This document shows, piece after piece, positions 34,611-44,308 of a stretch of 64,000 nucleotides of DNA. The stretch's first letter is position 1, and each line of letters opens with the position of its first letter. Source of the DNA: DATFKA01 sp042095835 (lineage in GTDB: Bacteria > Bacteroidota > Bacteroidia > Chitinophagales > Saprospiraceae). The notes under the pieces were generated by a model. The model did no database searches. It saw nothing but the letters and a program-made list of their open reading frames with translations, and had not been told where the DNA came from. Both the position numbers and the translations under genes were made by a program. Location of the stretch: the NCBI GenBank assembly GCA_042095835.1, contig JBELML010000002.1:1-64000 (forward strand), written 5' to 3'.

Positions 34611-37600
34611 TTATCTTTGGATCATAAAAAAGCTACTAACGGGAGGCTCGCCATCTCCATAATCTAGCGTATAGAAATAGGTGCCGACTGGCAATACCTC
34701 ACCATTAAAGGTGCCGTCCCAATCATTATTGTAAGGCATTCCTGATCGGAAAACCTCATCTCCCCATCTCGTAAAGATCAGTAGTTGACTATTAGGAAAT
34801 GAGCTCTGATCGAATAGACATGGCACGATGAATTGGTCATTCACCCCATCATTATTTGGTGTTATTATAGAAGGTATATCACAGGTCGCATCGCGTCCTA
34901 TGGTGAAAGTGGCCTCGCCCATTACACATTCGCAGGCATCGCTACAAACCTCATATAAAATACGATCTTGGCCTACATAAGAGAAAGAAGGCTGGAAGCT
35001 ATAAATCCCATTCCCCAAGTCCTCTAGGATAGCATGATCAGGACCACTGATGATCTCAATCGTACTATTCGGAGGCAATATATCATTGGCCAAAAGGTCA
35101 ATCTGCGTAGGATTCCCAAATCCAACAGCAAAGGCTTCAGGGTTGACAATCGGATTCATTTTAAAGGCGACATTAACAGTATCTCTAGAATCATCTCCAC
35201 AAGTACCATTGTCTACCTCCCATACGAATTGGTAATCACCGGGCTGCAAATTGGTAACTACTGTATTGGGAGATTGGTCAGCAGAAATTACGACATCTGG
35301 ATCTAAGGCAGACCAGGTACCAATACTTCCATCAGTTGGGGCATCAGCCATCAACTCCGCAAAGCCTTCGTCGTTACAAGCCACGATATCTGCTCCAGCA
35401 AATGGGTTAGGATCAGATACTAAAATAAAGACGTCGTCGCGAACATCTCCACAACTGCCTTGTACATTCCAGGTGAAAGTGTATAGATTTCCAGGTTGTA
35501 AACCGGTAATAGAAGTGACTGGGCTAGTAGGATCTGTAATGCGTACCCCAAATAAGCTTTGGGCCTCGGGTTGTGTCCAGAAGCTATTGCCTTCTACAGC
35601 ATTGGCGTTTAAGGTAACTGCGGTACCTGCACAAGCGATTAAATCTTCACCTCCAAAGGCATCTTCTACCTTATTAACAGATATCTGTACTTGATCACTA
35701 GAGTTGTTCTCACAAGCGCCATTCGACAAGACCCAGGAAAACTCAAAGGATTGATTACCTCCTAATCCATTCACACTAGTTGTAGGTAACATTGGATTAG
35801 AAATAATGATACTTCCTGTGGTATCCTCGCCAAGGTACATCCATCGGCCAGTACCTAAAGCGGGAGCTTCCGCAGAGAGGAAGATATCTTCTGTTTCACA
35901 AATCGTAAAATCTTGTCCTGCAAAAGCAGTTATTTCTGGCACCTGATTAATCTGTCCGCTAAAGGGTTCTGAAGGCATTGATGGACATCTACCTAGCAGG
36001 GCCGTAGCGGTAAACAGGTTTTCTCCATCAGCAAAGCCATCGAAATTGCTAATATCAATTGTTGGATTATCAGAGGTATCAATAATACCATTTGGACCAG
36101 ACCAAATATAAGTAGCGCCATTGGTCATTGAGGACTGACTCAGGTTGATCCGCAGAATAGCACTTGAATCATCTGCACAAATAGGCCCACTCCCCAACAA
36201 TTGTGGCTGGATCGGGGTAGCATTGATGACGACGTTGGTATTTATTGGTGCAGAGGCACAGCCATCTTTTTGAATCACCAGTAGATAGCTTCCCGCGTGC
36301 AAGGCGGAATCTGATTCCACAATTGTAGGATTCTGTAAAGAGGAGGAGAAGTTTGGACCTATCCAACTATAGCTCGCTCCAGCGACAAAATTCGCTACTA
36401 AATTGATGGGGTCTCCTTCACAAATCGGGCTATTAGATTGTACACTAGCATTGGGTCTAGCATTCACATTGATCCTCAAATTACTACTAGGGTTGGAATT
36501 ACATCCATCGATATTTACAAATACAGAGTAATCTCCACTATCGTCTAAGTCCAAACTTGGAATATTCAGTGCAGGTTCCGTGGTTATGACGACCCCATCA
36601 TTGGGCGTTTGCCAATGATAGGAGACTGCATTACCATTATAGTCTCCAACTCTCAATTCTAACTCTGTACCTACACAGAAAGGCGCAGGTGTAAATTCAC
36701 TAACCACCGGCTGCTCCGGTGTTGCAGGAGGATCACTTACATCTACTGTAGAAATTACGGGATCAGACACACAACCTTCGGCATTCGTCACAATCAATTG
36801 GTAGTTTCCATTATTGTTGGAGGTAGCATTCGGAATAACAGCCTGCCGGATATTGGAGCTAAACCCGTTTGGCCCAGTCCAACTGTATACATAAGATCCA
36901 TCATCTTCTGGAAACACGGCAGCATTAAAGGAAATATCGGTAGGACCGTTCAGACAAGCAGCTCCATCATTGGCAGCGCTCACGATCTGGACGGCATTTC
37001 TAACATTGACCATCACATCAGCACTTTGGCTACAGCCTGCATCTGTGGTTATATCTACCGTATACTGACCAGCTTTGGCGGCCCTAATATTTTCAATACT
37101 GACATTTCTACCTACCCCCATAAAGCCATCTGGTCCTGTCCAGGAATAGGTAGCATTGGCAATATTTGGAGAGGCATTTAAAAAGATATCACTACCCTCA
37201 CAGATAATATCTGGGCTAGCCGCAGCTACTGCATTTGGCAAATCGTTAATCACGACATTACTTACAATAGAGAGCTCGGAGTCACAATTAAAATCGGTGA
37301 CGAATAATCGCCAATTCCCACTGAGAGAAGGATCCACATTATTAAGTGAAAAAGAATTACTTGTTGTAGAAAACTCCGTCAAGTCGGGAGCCACCCAGGT
37401 ATAGATCGAGGCGGTAGCATTGGTAGAAAGCACCAAATTATCTCCTTGACATATTGGCCCATTATTAGAAAGCATTGGTCGCTCTGGGCGTGGCAATATA
37501 TTTACTCTGACAAAAGCAGGTGTAGAAGCACAACCATTCCTAGTGATCACTAGCGAATACACCCCATCATTATCAGGTGTAGCATTCCTAATAATCGAGG

Positions 37601-40439
37601 GGAAAGCGCCTTCTTCTTCATATCCATCAGGACCAGTCCACTCATAGCTCAAGCCAAATCCGGTAACTAAAGTACCTAGTGTAACCGTTTCTCCTGAGCA
37701 AATAGTAATATTGGTATCTAAAGGCACTGCCGTAGGAAAGTCATTGAAGGTGACCACTTTGGGCAAAGAAGGTTGTGAGGTACAACCATCAGCCTCAATA
37801 ATCAAGAAATATTCCTCCGTACCAGGCGTGGAAGGTGCCTGAAAGGAATAGGACGGTACTATTGTTTCTGCCAATAAAATACCCGAGCCTCCATCACTCC
37901 TATACCATTGGTAGATGACTTGCACTCCTTGTGGTGTAATAGAGGATTCAAGGGTCACGATATTATTTACACAATAATCGTCCTCACTTTGTATATCCGG
38001 TGTTTGTGGTAAATCTTCAATCGTTACCTCTACAGCCCCTGATGATCTACAACCCGTCAAGCCTGTGATTTCTACAGAATAGGATCCTGCATTAACAGCA
38101 CTAATATTGGGAATAAACGGATTGGCTTTTGTAGAGGTAAAGCCATTGGGTCCAAACCAGAAATAAGTATATACTGTACCTCCATCGGCAGGTGGCGGGT
38201 TCGCACTTAAGAAAAGCGTATCGTTTCCGCAAAGACCTGAGGTGGCAGTAGGTGAAGGCGCTAAATTCTCAATCCTGACAAAAGTCGTACAAGTAGAGCT
38301 ATTGCCTGACTCATCTCTAGCCGTTAAAACTACATTCGGATTACCTCCCATCCCCACTAAATTACAATCAAACTGATTGGGTGTGATAAACATCGTATCT
38401 ATCTCACAATTATCTGTAGTACCCGCATCTAAATCTCCCACGTCTACCATCTGTACATCGAGACCAGAAGGATTGATAAAAAGGGTCGTTGGTTGGCATC
38501 TTACCACTGGGGCGATGGTATCCAAGACAAGCACTCTGTAAAGGCAAGTATCTCTATTGCCCACACTATCTTGCATGATATACCGGACGCGATTATTACC
38601 GATATTGAATAATTGAGTGGGTGGACCAGATTCGGGCCATCTCGTTTCATCGACATCAGTAGCTCCATTGATATAATAGAGCGGTCTTGGCCCCATGAAA
38701 TTGCTATCTAGTGCGCAATTATCCATGGTGATAGGCGGAACCAGCGATAGGGCCTTTTGGCAGGAATCTTGACCAACATAAACTGTTAAATCATTAGAGC
38801 AAGCCAAAAAGGGTGGAACATTATCTATTACCGTCAATTGAAAGGAACAGCTATCTTGATTCCCACCACAGTCTGTCACATAATATTTTATTTGGTGTGT
38901 TCCTTGCGGAAAGTCAACATCTACACTATCGCTACCAACCAATATTCTTGATCCGCCGTCAATAGTATATTCAAAACGCAAGCCGAGATAGTTCATCGTA
39001 TCTGGGCTACACTCGTCCGTCAAAGGAGGTCTTTTCACCTTGAAAGTACCTACACAATCAGATACATTGGTACCAATAATTGTATCTCCTACACAAGCAG
39101 TAATTATCGGAGCTTGATCATCTACCACTCGAATGGTTGCTGTGGTAGTATCGGCATTGCCGCATTCATCCATTGCAATGAAACTAACCGTTTGTTGGAG
39201 TAAAATTTGATCTCCATCATTACAGGTAAGAGAAGGAATCAAAGCCGGGGAACTTGTGCCCGTAATAATAGCGGACCAAATCATAGAGGTATCTACTGTA
39301 CAATTATCACTTGCTACAGCTCCGCCGTTTCGATCTAGCCAGTTTTGATATAAGGTATCTAAATCTACCCCTAGCATACAGTTGACGATCAGATTTTGCG
39401 CCTCTGTACCAATAATAGGAGCAATGCTGTCGACTACTTCAATACGTTGTATAGCAGAATCGATATTATTACAATTATCAAAAACGAACCATTTCCGCAT
39501 CACGACATAGCCATTAGCACAGCCTCCTGCCGCCAACTGGTCTTCAAATCGATAATTACTGGAGGTCAGTGAATCACAATCATTTTGGATAATGGTCGGC
39601 TCTCCTGTAAAGGTAGGGCTATCGCCAAACTCACAACTGATCACAGTGTCTGCAGGAATAGTAAAGGAGGGTGGAATGGTATCGATGACTAGTATAGTCT
39701 GGACAAAAGTATTGGTATTGCCACAATCATCCGTAATAGACCATATCCGTTGAATAGTCTGATCATTCGGACAATTGACCATACTGAAATTATCGAGGAA
39801 GGTCACCTCAACTAAGGTATCACAGTTGTCTATTGCCGTTGGCCTACCCAAGGAGTCTGGATGGGCATATTTCAGGCAACCTACGGTGTCTATTGCCGAA
39901 GGTAAGGTCATAAAGGTTGGCACCTGCTCATCCTTTACGACCAGCGTCACGGTATCGATTTGTAATACGGCATTGCTCCCATCTCTCAAAGTGAGGATAT
40001 GAGTGACCGTATCTCCACAAGGTGTCGCAAACATAAAAGATGTATTGACGGGAGGAGAAGCGGTGACGGTATTACCGGTGCCCATACTATTGGTCAAAGC
40101 AAATATTTTATTGTCGATCCAATTGGTATAGGCGGCTACCGTATCACATTGGACGACGGTAGTATCTTTGGTGAAAAAATAGGGTGGTACTTCTGCTTTA
40201 GCAAGGCTGGGAATCATAAACAGCCAAAGCAGGAGCCCACAACAAACCACAAGTTTTTGAGATTGTTGTAAACAAAATTGCTTCATTCTTTGAGTGAATT
40301 TTGAACATGGAAAAATAATCAGAAGGGCCAATGCGGAGAGGCCCACCGGCACGAATAAGCCTGGTAAGAGTGTACTAGAAATTTTGGGAGAGCTAAAGAC
40401 AAGTAGCTTCTCTAAGTATGTTTTTTTCAATCGGTTCAT
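34611..40439 (-). CDS. Giant HYR/Ig-repeat surface protein with gliding-type (type B) T9SS C-terminal domain
   Basis: 1,942 residues from 40439. A start at ATG 40286 (M52) would give a cleaner signal peptide (MKQFCLQQSQKLVVCCGLLL, cleaving after AKA), so the first 51 residues, with another hydrophobic stretch, are doubtful. Residues about 100-770 are HYR-like repeats (D-T-I-P-P-S-F, D-D-Q-A-P-I-I, D-N-V-P-P-F-L, D-T-I-A-P-V-V) with paired Cys. About 775-1650 are Ig-like SprB-type repeats (GPICQGDNLVLS, ICEGDPINLVAN), then a cadherin-like domain (LLANDILPPNST). The last 85 residues are the CHU_C/gliding C-terminal domain (ITPNNDGVNDQFIVP, FTRWGDEVF, WDGTFNGEVLPVGTYFY). Exported by T9SS and attached to the surface; an adhesive or gliding role is likely but inferred. 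Confidence 0.9.
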   Translation of the reverse strand: MNRLKKTYLEKLLVFSSPKISSTLLPGLFVPVGLSALALLIIFPCSKFTQRMKQFCLQQSQKLVVCCGLLLWLFMIPSLAKAEVPPYFFTKDTTVVQCDTVAAYTNWIDNKIFALTNSMGTGNTVTASPPVNTSFMFATPCGDTVTHILTLRDGSNAVLQIDTVTLVVKDEQVPTFMTLPSAIDTVGCLKYAHPDSLGRPTAIDNCDTLVEVTFLDNFSMVNCPNDQTIQRIWSITDDCGNTNTFVQTILVIDTIPPSFTIPADTVISCEFGDSPTFTGEPTIIQNDCDSLTSSNYRFEDQLAAGGCANGYVVMRKWFVFDNCNNIDSAIQRIEVVDSIAPIIGTEAQNLIVNCMLGVDLDTLYQNWLDRNGGAVASDNCTVDTSMIWSAIITGTSSPALIPSLTCNDGDQILLQQTVSFIAMDECGNADTTTATIRVVDDQAPIITACVGDTIIGTNVSDCVGTFKVKRPPLTDECSPDTMNYLGLRFEYTIDGGSRILVGSDSVDVDFPQGTHQIKYYVTDCGGNQDSCSFQLTVIDNVPPFLACSNDLTVYVGQDSCQKALSLVPPITMDNCALDSNFMGPRPLYYINGATDVDETRWPESGPPTQLFNIGNNRVRYIMQDSVGNRDTCLYRVLVLDTIAPVVRCQPTTLFINPSGLDVQMVDVGDLDAGTTDNCEIDTMFITPNQFDCNLVGMGGNPNVVLTARDESGNSSTCTTFVRIENLAPSPTATSGLCGNDTLFLSANPPPADGGTVYTYFWFGPNGFTSTKANPFIPNISAVNAGSYSVEITGLTGCRSSGAVEVTIEDLPQTPDIQSEDDYCVNNIVTLESSITPQGVQVIYQWYRSDGGSGILLAETIVPSYSFQAPSTPGTEEYFLIIEADGCTSQPSLPKVVTFNDFPTAVPLDTNITICSGETVTLGTLVTGFGLSYEWTGPDGYEEEGAFPSIIRNATPDNDGVYSLVITRNGCASTPAFVRVNILPRPERPMLSNNGPICQGDNLVLSTNATASIYTWVAPDLTEFSTTSNSFSLNNVDPSLSGNWRLFVTDFNCDSELSIVSNVVINDLPNAVAAASPDIICEGSDIFLNASPNIANATYSWTGPDGFMGVGRNVSIENIRAAKAGQYTVDITTDAGCSQSADVMVNVRNAVQIVSAANDGAACLNGPTDISFNAAVFPEDDGSYVYSWTGPNGFSSNIRQAVIPNATSNNNGNYQLIVTNAEGCVSDPVISTVDVSDPPATPEQPVVSEFTPAPFCVGTELELRVGDYNGNAVSYHWQTPNDGVVITTEPALNIPSLDLDDSGDYSVFVNIDGCNSNPSSNLRINVNARPNASVQSNSPICEGDPINLVANFVAGASYSWIGPNFSSSLQNPTIVESDSALHAGSYLLVIQKDGCASAPINTNVVINATPIQPQLLGSGPICADDSSAILRINLSQSSMTNGATYIWSGPNGIIDTSDNPTIDISNFDGFADGENLFTATALLGRCPSMPSEPFSGQINQVPEITAFAGQDFTICETEDIFLSAEAPALGTGRWMYLGEDTTGSIIISNPMLPTTSVNGLGGNQSFEFSWVLSNGACENNSSDQVQISVNKVEDAFGGEDLIACAGTAVTLNANAVEGNSFWTQPEAQSLFGVRITDPTSPVTSITGLQPGNLYTFTWNVQGSCGDVRDDVFILVSDPNPFAGADIVACNDEGFAELMADAPTDGSIGTWSALDPDVVISADQSPNTVVTNLQPGDYQFVWEVDNGTCGDDSRDTVNVAFKMNPIVNPEAFAVGFGNPTQIDLLANDILPPNSTIEIISGPDHAILEDLGNGIYSFQPSFSYVGQDRILYEVCSDACECVMGEATFTIGRDATCDIPSIITPNNDGVNDQFIVPCLFDQSSFPNSQLLIFTRWGDEVFRSGMPYNNDWDGTFNGEVLPVGTYFYTLDYGDGEPPVSSFFMIQR

Positions 40440-40470
40440 GGGATGACCCTTTTTTAATCAAAAGAATCCC

Positions 40471-40486
40471 TTGGTCGTATGACCAA
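40471..40486. promoter_or_regulatory. Perfect palindrome upstream of the T9SS operon
   Basis: TTGGTCgtatGACCAA, a 6-bp inverted repeat with a 4-bp spacer, 32 bp upstream of the 40439 start in the 166-bp region between this operon and the divergent amidohydrolase gene. The form fits an operator for a dimeric regulator. No regulator gene is adjacent. Confidence 0.4.
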
Positions 40487-40569
40487 AATGTTTAATTTGA
40501 ACACAAAATAGACATTTTGCTAGAACTTTAAAGAGATTTTGGCAAATTCCTCTGATATTAGAAAATATT

Positions 40570-40577
40570 TAAATTTG
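40570..40577 (+). promoter_or_regulatory. Candidate Bacteroidota -7 box (TAnnTTTG)
   Basis: taaatttg at 40570-40577 matches the Bacteroidota -7 consensus TAnnTTTG and lies 28 bp before the amidohydrolase start at 40606. A properly spaced -33 TTTG was not found; the nearest TTTG is 28 bp upstream, which is too far. Treat as tentative. Confidence 0.35.
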
Positions 40578-40605
40578 TCATATAAATCATGCAATAATTC
40601 GGCGT

Positions 40606-41937
40606 ATGAAAAAGCTTATTTTGATTCTTTTAGCCTGCATTCCAGCATTTCTTTTTGCTCAATCCAACCTCAAAGCACTTGTCGGTGGCACCCTCATAGA
40701 TGGTTTTGGCGGTATACCCTTACAGAACAGTGTCATACTGATTGAAAATGATAAAATCATCTCCATTGGTCAAGTCGGACAAGTAGAGATCCCCAAAAAC
40801 GCAGAGCTTATTTCGACCGAAGGCATGAGTGTCTTACCAGGTTTATGGGACATGCATGTCCATTTGATGATTAATGGCCATAGCGACTACGCCCACTGGG
40901 ACACTGCCTATATTGATGAATTTGAAAAGATCATCATGCCCGCTTCAGCACATCAATTACTAATGGCTGGTGTGACCAGTGCTCGAGATTTGGGGGCACC
41001 GCTCAATCCGAGTATCAAAGTCCGGGACCGCATCAATAACGGAGAGATTCCAGGACCTACGATGTATATGTCGGGGCCATTTTTACAACATGAACCCTAT
41101 CCAGGTACCGAAGCCTTCAGATGGGGAATTGAAAGCGTAGCCGATGCTAGAGCAAAAGTTAAAAAACTAGCAGAAGCAGGTGTAGATTGCATCAAGCTGA
41201 TTGATCAAGATCAAATGGAGATGGACGAGGTCTATGCTATTGTAGATGAAGCCCACCGACACGATCTCACCGTAGTAGCTCATGGCCATAGACCAGAAGA
41301 AATCCGCAGAGGTATCCTGGCAGGTGTAGATTGTTTTGAACACACCGGTCTGTCTAGCGCCCCAGAATATCCTGCCGATGTAATGGAGATGCTCAAAGAG
41401 CGTACTGCTCAGATGAATAAGGGACCTCTATTCTGGACACCAACGGTATCGGTACTCAACAACTACCTCTATATTCGGGATAATCCTGAGTTTCTCGATA
41501 CGGATTGTTGGCATTTAGATTTACCAGAAAAAATCATCGAAGATATCAGAGCCTCTATTCATAGACCTGGTCAGCTCCCCTACTATCAGCTCACTCCGAT
41601 GCGAAAACCAACGCTTAAACGTAAAATTGCCCAACTTCAGGAGGCTGGCTTAACTTTATTGGTAGGAACAGATAGTGGTATCCCATTGACCTTCCATTGC
41701 CAGTCGACCTGGAATGAATTGGATGTATGGGTGAATGAAATGGATATCGATCCGATGTATGCAATTAAAGCAGCGACCTACTGGCCCTCCGTCATCATGG
41801 GGGTAAGTAATGAAGTAGGTACTATTACCGAAGGAAAAAAAGCTGATATTATTGCCGTAAAAGGAGATGTCTTGAAGCATATCAACATTTTACAGGATAT
41901 TGATATTGTCGTGAAAAATGGGGTGCGGGTGAAGTGA
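40606..41937 (+). CDS. Secreted metal-dependent amidohydrolase
   Basis: 443 residues. Signal peptide 1-19 (ending FLFAQ). Amidohydrolase barrel with the metal ligands in order: His84 and His86 (MHVH), probable carboxylated Lys197 (VDCIKLIDQ), His226 (VVAHGHR), His246 (FEHTG) and Asp356 (LVGTDSG). N-terminal LVGGTLIDGFGG and C-terminal VGTITEGKKADIIAVKGD are the standard beta-sandwich ends of imidazolonepropionase/prolidase-like members. Likely a periplasmic hydrolase of cyclic amides or dipeptides; the exact substrate is unknown. It is divergent from the T9SS operon. A 262-bp gap without genes follows before the convergent flavoprotein gene. Confidence 0.88.
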   Translation: MKKLILILLACIPAFLFAQSNLKALVGGTLIDGFGGIPLQNSVILIENDKIISIGQVGQVEIPKNAELISTEGMSVLPGLWDMHVHLMINGHSDYAHWDTAYIDEFEKIIMPASAHQLLMAGVTSARDLGAPLNPSIKVRDRINNGEIPGPTMYMSGPFLQHEPYPGTEAFRWGIESVADARAKVKKLAEAGVDCIKLIDQDQMEMDEVYAIVDEAHRHDLTVVAHGHRPEEIRRGILAGVDCFEHTGLSSAPEYPADVMEMLKERTAQMNKGPLFWTPTVSVLNNYLYIRDNPEFLDTDCWHLDLPEKIIEDIRASIHRPGQLPYYQLTPMRKPTLKRKIAQLQEAGLTLLVGTDSGIPLTFHCQSTWNELDVWVNEMDIDPMYAIKAATYWPSVIMGVSNEVGTITEGKKADIIAVKGDVLKHINILQDIDIVVKNGVRVK

Positions 41938-42199
41938 TTTGAGGGTTAGGTGTTATAGGGTTTAGTTCGTTTATAGGGTAAGACATGGTGAGGTACGAAT
42001 CTTTCGTCAGTAGTTTTGTGGGCACGAGACTTCTTTCCTTAGGAATGGGGCATTAATAAAGTATACAAGATTTACGCAGGTATTTTGCTGTTCAGTGAGG
42101 CAAAAAACGCAGGCGATGCAGCGCATCAACGAGGCTTTTTAACGAAACTGGGCGGCAAAAGAACAAGTAAAGATGTTTAATTTATTATTGACTCATTCC

Positions 42200-43120
42200 T
42201 TAATCAGGATTGAAAGGGGAAAAGTCTACGAACTCCCAATCGACTTGATGATGATGCTGGGTGAGCACCCACGCTTCGGTTTCAAAGCGCCAAAAGCGAC
42301 CGGTAGTTGCCGTTTTCTTGAGTTCTTCGGGTGTTTGTTGGTTAAATTCGAGGGTGGCTTTGCCGCTGAGCTGGAGACAAGTACCCTTTTGGAAATCTAC
42401 AAATAACAGACCTGTATTGGGTTGTTCGTGAATATTGCCTAGAGATTGAAATAAACTATTACCAGGATAATCGGGAATCCTAAGCGTCATATCCTCTAAT
42501 ACTTCTATAAAACCAGGATTACCTCCGCGGTGCGAAGCATCCGATTGGCCATCTAGACTTTTTGTACCCATATAAAAAGTATCTGCCTGCTTGACCCAAT
42601 CGAGGTGCTCGGTTTTTAATTGCTCTCCAGTGCTGGTATAGGCTTGGGCTTTATCCTGGGCATCTGGTAGGGAGATATGTTGTCTTTGAATATATTTAGG
42701 GCAGTTTCCATAAGCTTCGGCTGCTTGGACTTTCAATTCATCACCTAGAAGCGTCGCTTTACCATTTACGCGAAAGCGCAATCTGGAGATTGGCTCTATA
42801 AAAAGAACACCAACCTGGCTCTCTATTTTAATATTCTTAAATAGAAGATCCTTATCGGTACTTCTTAATTTGGAGAGATCAAAAACCACTTGACCTTCAT
42901 CGGGTACCTTAATAAAACCCTCCTCTCCTACTAATAAGGAAACCCAAACCTTGGAGTGCTCATCGCTTGAAGTGATGAAAGCCATTGCTTGTTTCTGAAT
43001 AAAATTAAAGGCTCCACCATTGATTTTAGATTTGATCATCCGACCAACTCTTGCGGCCACCTTCTCTTCGCCAGCCATTACTTGTACGGCCTGTTCTCCT
43101 TGATGAAATACTTCAGACAT
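42200..43120 (-). CDS. Pyridoxamine 5'-phosphate oxidase-like flavin-binding protein
   Basis: About 306 residues from ATG 43120 (MSEVFHQGEQAVQ). A longer frame reaches 43249, but its extra 43 residues are basic and aromatic, look non-coding, and would overlap the GTP-cyclohydrolase-like gene. Two PNPOx-type split barrels are likely: residues about 40-140 (FIQKQAMAFITSSDEHSKVW, RLRFRVNGKATLL) and about 165-300 (DTFYMGTKSLDGQSDASHRGG, RIPDYPGNSLFQSLGN, GLLFVDFQ). The paired layout resembles bacterial FMN-binding pyridoxamine-oxidase-like proteins of unknown substrate. It follows the RibA-like gene on the same strand after 88 bp, which suggests a flavin-linked pair. Confidence 0.8.
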   Translation of the reverse strand: MSEVFHQGEQAVQVMAGEEKVAARVGRMIKSKINGGAFNFIQKQAMAFITSSDEHSKVWVSLLVGEEGFIKVPDEGQVVFDLSKLRSTDKDLLFKNIKIESQVGVLFIEPISRLRFRVNGKATLLGDELKVQAAEAYGNCPKYIQRQHISLPDAQDKAQAYTSTGEQLKTEHLDWVKQADTFYMGTKSLDGQSDASHRGGNPGFIEVLEDMTLRIPDYPGNSLFQSLGNIHEQPNTGLLFVDFQKGTCLQLSGKATLEFNQQTPEELKKTATTGRFWRFETEAWVLTQHHHQVDWEFVDFSPFNPD

Positions 43121-43208
43121 ACGGATACTTTTGGCAATACAATAAAAACAGCTTCTCAAAAGTTGAGGCTTTTTGCTGTAAAAAGGTCTGAAGTCCTGAC
43201 GGCGACGC

Positions 43209-43721
43209 TTAAAGTACGGTGGGCTGTGTGCCACTGACCACGATCCCAAACTGAGTCAGCGTCTCTACTTTCTTAGGGTTATTGGTGAGCATTTTGATAG
43301 ATTTCACACCAAGATCTTTTATTATTTTGGCTGCTGCGCTGAAGTCCCGCGCATCCCTTTTGAAACCTACAGCTTGGTAGGCATCAGCCTGTTTTACACC
43401 TTGGCGTTTATGAGCTACACTATTTAAAAGCGCAAAGTGACCATTACCTTTACCTTCCTGTTCTAGCCAAATGATAATACCTTGTCCCGCTCTTTGGATC
43501 AATTGCTGAGAAATGGCCATCTGCTCCCGACAATCGCATTCTACACTATTGAATGCATGTGCAAAAAGACAGGAAGAATGCACCCGACATAGGACATCTT
43601 CCGCATTTTCGATTGCCCCCATAGTGATGGCAATCGATTCTCGCTGGCCATCGTAGTATAATTTCTCTTGAAAAAATCCATACTTGGTATGGATGTCTCC
43701 TTCTGCTAATCGAACGATCAT
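43209..43721 (-). CDS. Divergent GTP cyclohydrolase II (RibA)-like protein
   Basis: 170 residues, shorter than the roughly 200 of E. coli RibA. The zinc site is kept with exact spacing: Cys51, Cys62, Cys64 (HSSC, ECDC), and the end LGVKSIKMLTNNPKKVETL is standard. The substrate motif is altered, however: the usual YLRQEGRGIGL reads WLEQEGKGNGH (residues 85-95), so an Arg to Glu and an Arg to Lys change fall in the active-site segment. RibA opens the imidazole ring of GTP at the start of riboflavin synthesis; this protein may act on a related nucleotide or be a less efficient paralogue. Its neighbour is a PNPOx-like flavoprotein, and no other rib gene is present. Confidence 0.82.
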   Translation of the reverse strand: MIVRLAEGDIHTKYGFFQEKLYYDGQRESIAITMGAIENAEDVLCRVHSSCLFAHAFNSVECDCREQMAISQQLIQRAGQGIIIWLEQEGKGNGHFALLNSVAHKRQGVKQADAYQAVGFKRDARDFSAAAKIIKDLGVKSIKMLTNNPKKVETLTQFGIVVSGTQPTVL

Positions 43722-43822
43722 AGTTTTGCTTTTAAGGCGTTAACTCTTTTATTTCAAAAAAAATTCGAGGCCTTTGTAATTTTTTAAAATGTTTTGCGAC
43801 TAATGAATAAAACCAACTCAAC

Positions 43823-44308
43823 ATGCCGGAGGCATTAGAACAAGCATTTATTAAACGCATCCAACATAATGAGGGTATTATCCATAAACTCATTGGCTTG
43901 CACGTAGATACGGAGGAAGATCGCAAAGATCTTTACCAAGAAATTTTACTACAAGCCTGGAAGTCTTATCCTAAATTTTCTGGAAAGGCCTCCTTCAGTA
44001 CCTGGCTGTATCGTATTAGCCTAAACACCATTTTTACCTCAAAAAGAAAATCAAAAAAAGTAGTACCTGATTTTCCACAAGAGGCGAGCAAACAAGAAAC
44101 TCCTGAGGTGCACGAGCGACTTTATCAAGCAATTAAAAAGCTCAACTCCATCGATCGGACCTTGATCACCTTGCATTTAGATAGTTATACAAATAAGGAG
44201 ATCAGCGAAATCCTTGGAATTTCTACGAACCATGTTAACGTAAAAATCCATCGTATAAAAACCCAATTGATTAAAACCTTAAAACAAGAAAGCTATGGAC
44301 CTCAATAA
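43823..44308 (+). CDS. ECF-type sigma factor
   Basis: 161 residues. Region 2 spans about 10-80 (DLYQEILLQAWKSYPKFSGK, FSTWLYRISLNT). Region 4 spans about 105-155 (LITLHLDSYTNKEISEILGI, TNHVNVKIHRIKTQL). No region 1.1 or 3, so it is an extracytoplasmic-function sigma. The last 14 bp overlap the next gene, so the two are translationally coupled. It is divergent from the RibA-like gene with 101 bp between; autoregulation from this gap is likely but no pair of boxes was identified. Confidence 0.92.
   Translation: MPEALEQAFIKRIQHNEGIIHKLIGLHVDTEEDRKDLYQEILLQAWKSYPKFSGKASFSTWLYRISLNTIFTSKRKSKKVVPDFPQEASKQETPEVHERLYQAIKKLNSIDRTLITLHLDSYTNKEISEILGISTNHVNVKIHRIKTQLIKTLKQESYGPQ

Noticed and set aside
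41938..42199. tRNA or small RNA gene in the gap after the amidohydrolase
   Set aside because: No cloverleaf pairing was found; only a short gatgc/gcatc hairpin near 42115-42127.
43121..43249. Longer N-terminus for the PNPOx-like protein
   Set aside because: The extra residues are basic and aromatic without pattern and overlap the RibA-like gene; the ATG at 43120 gives a normal protein start.
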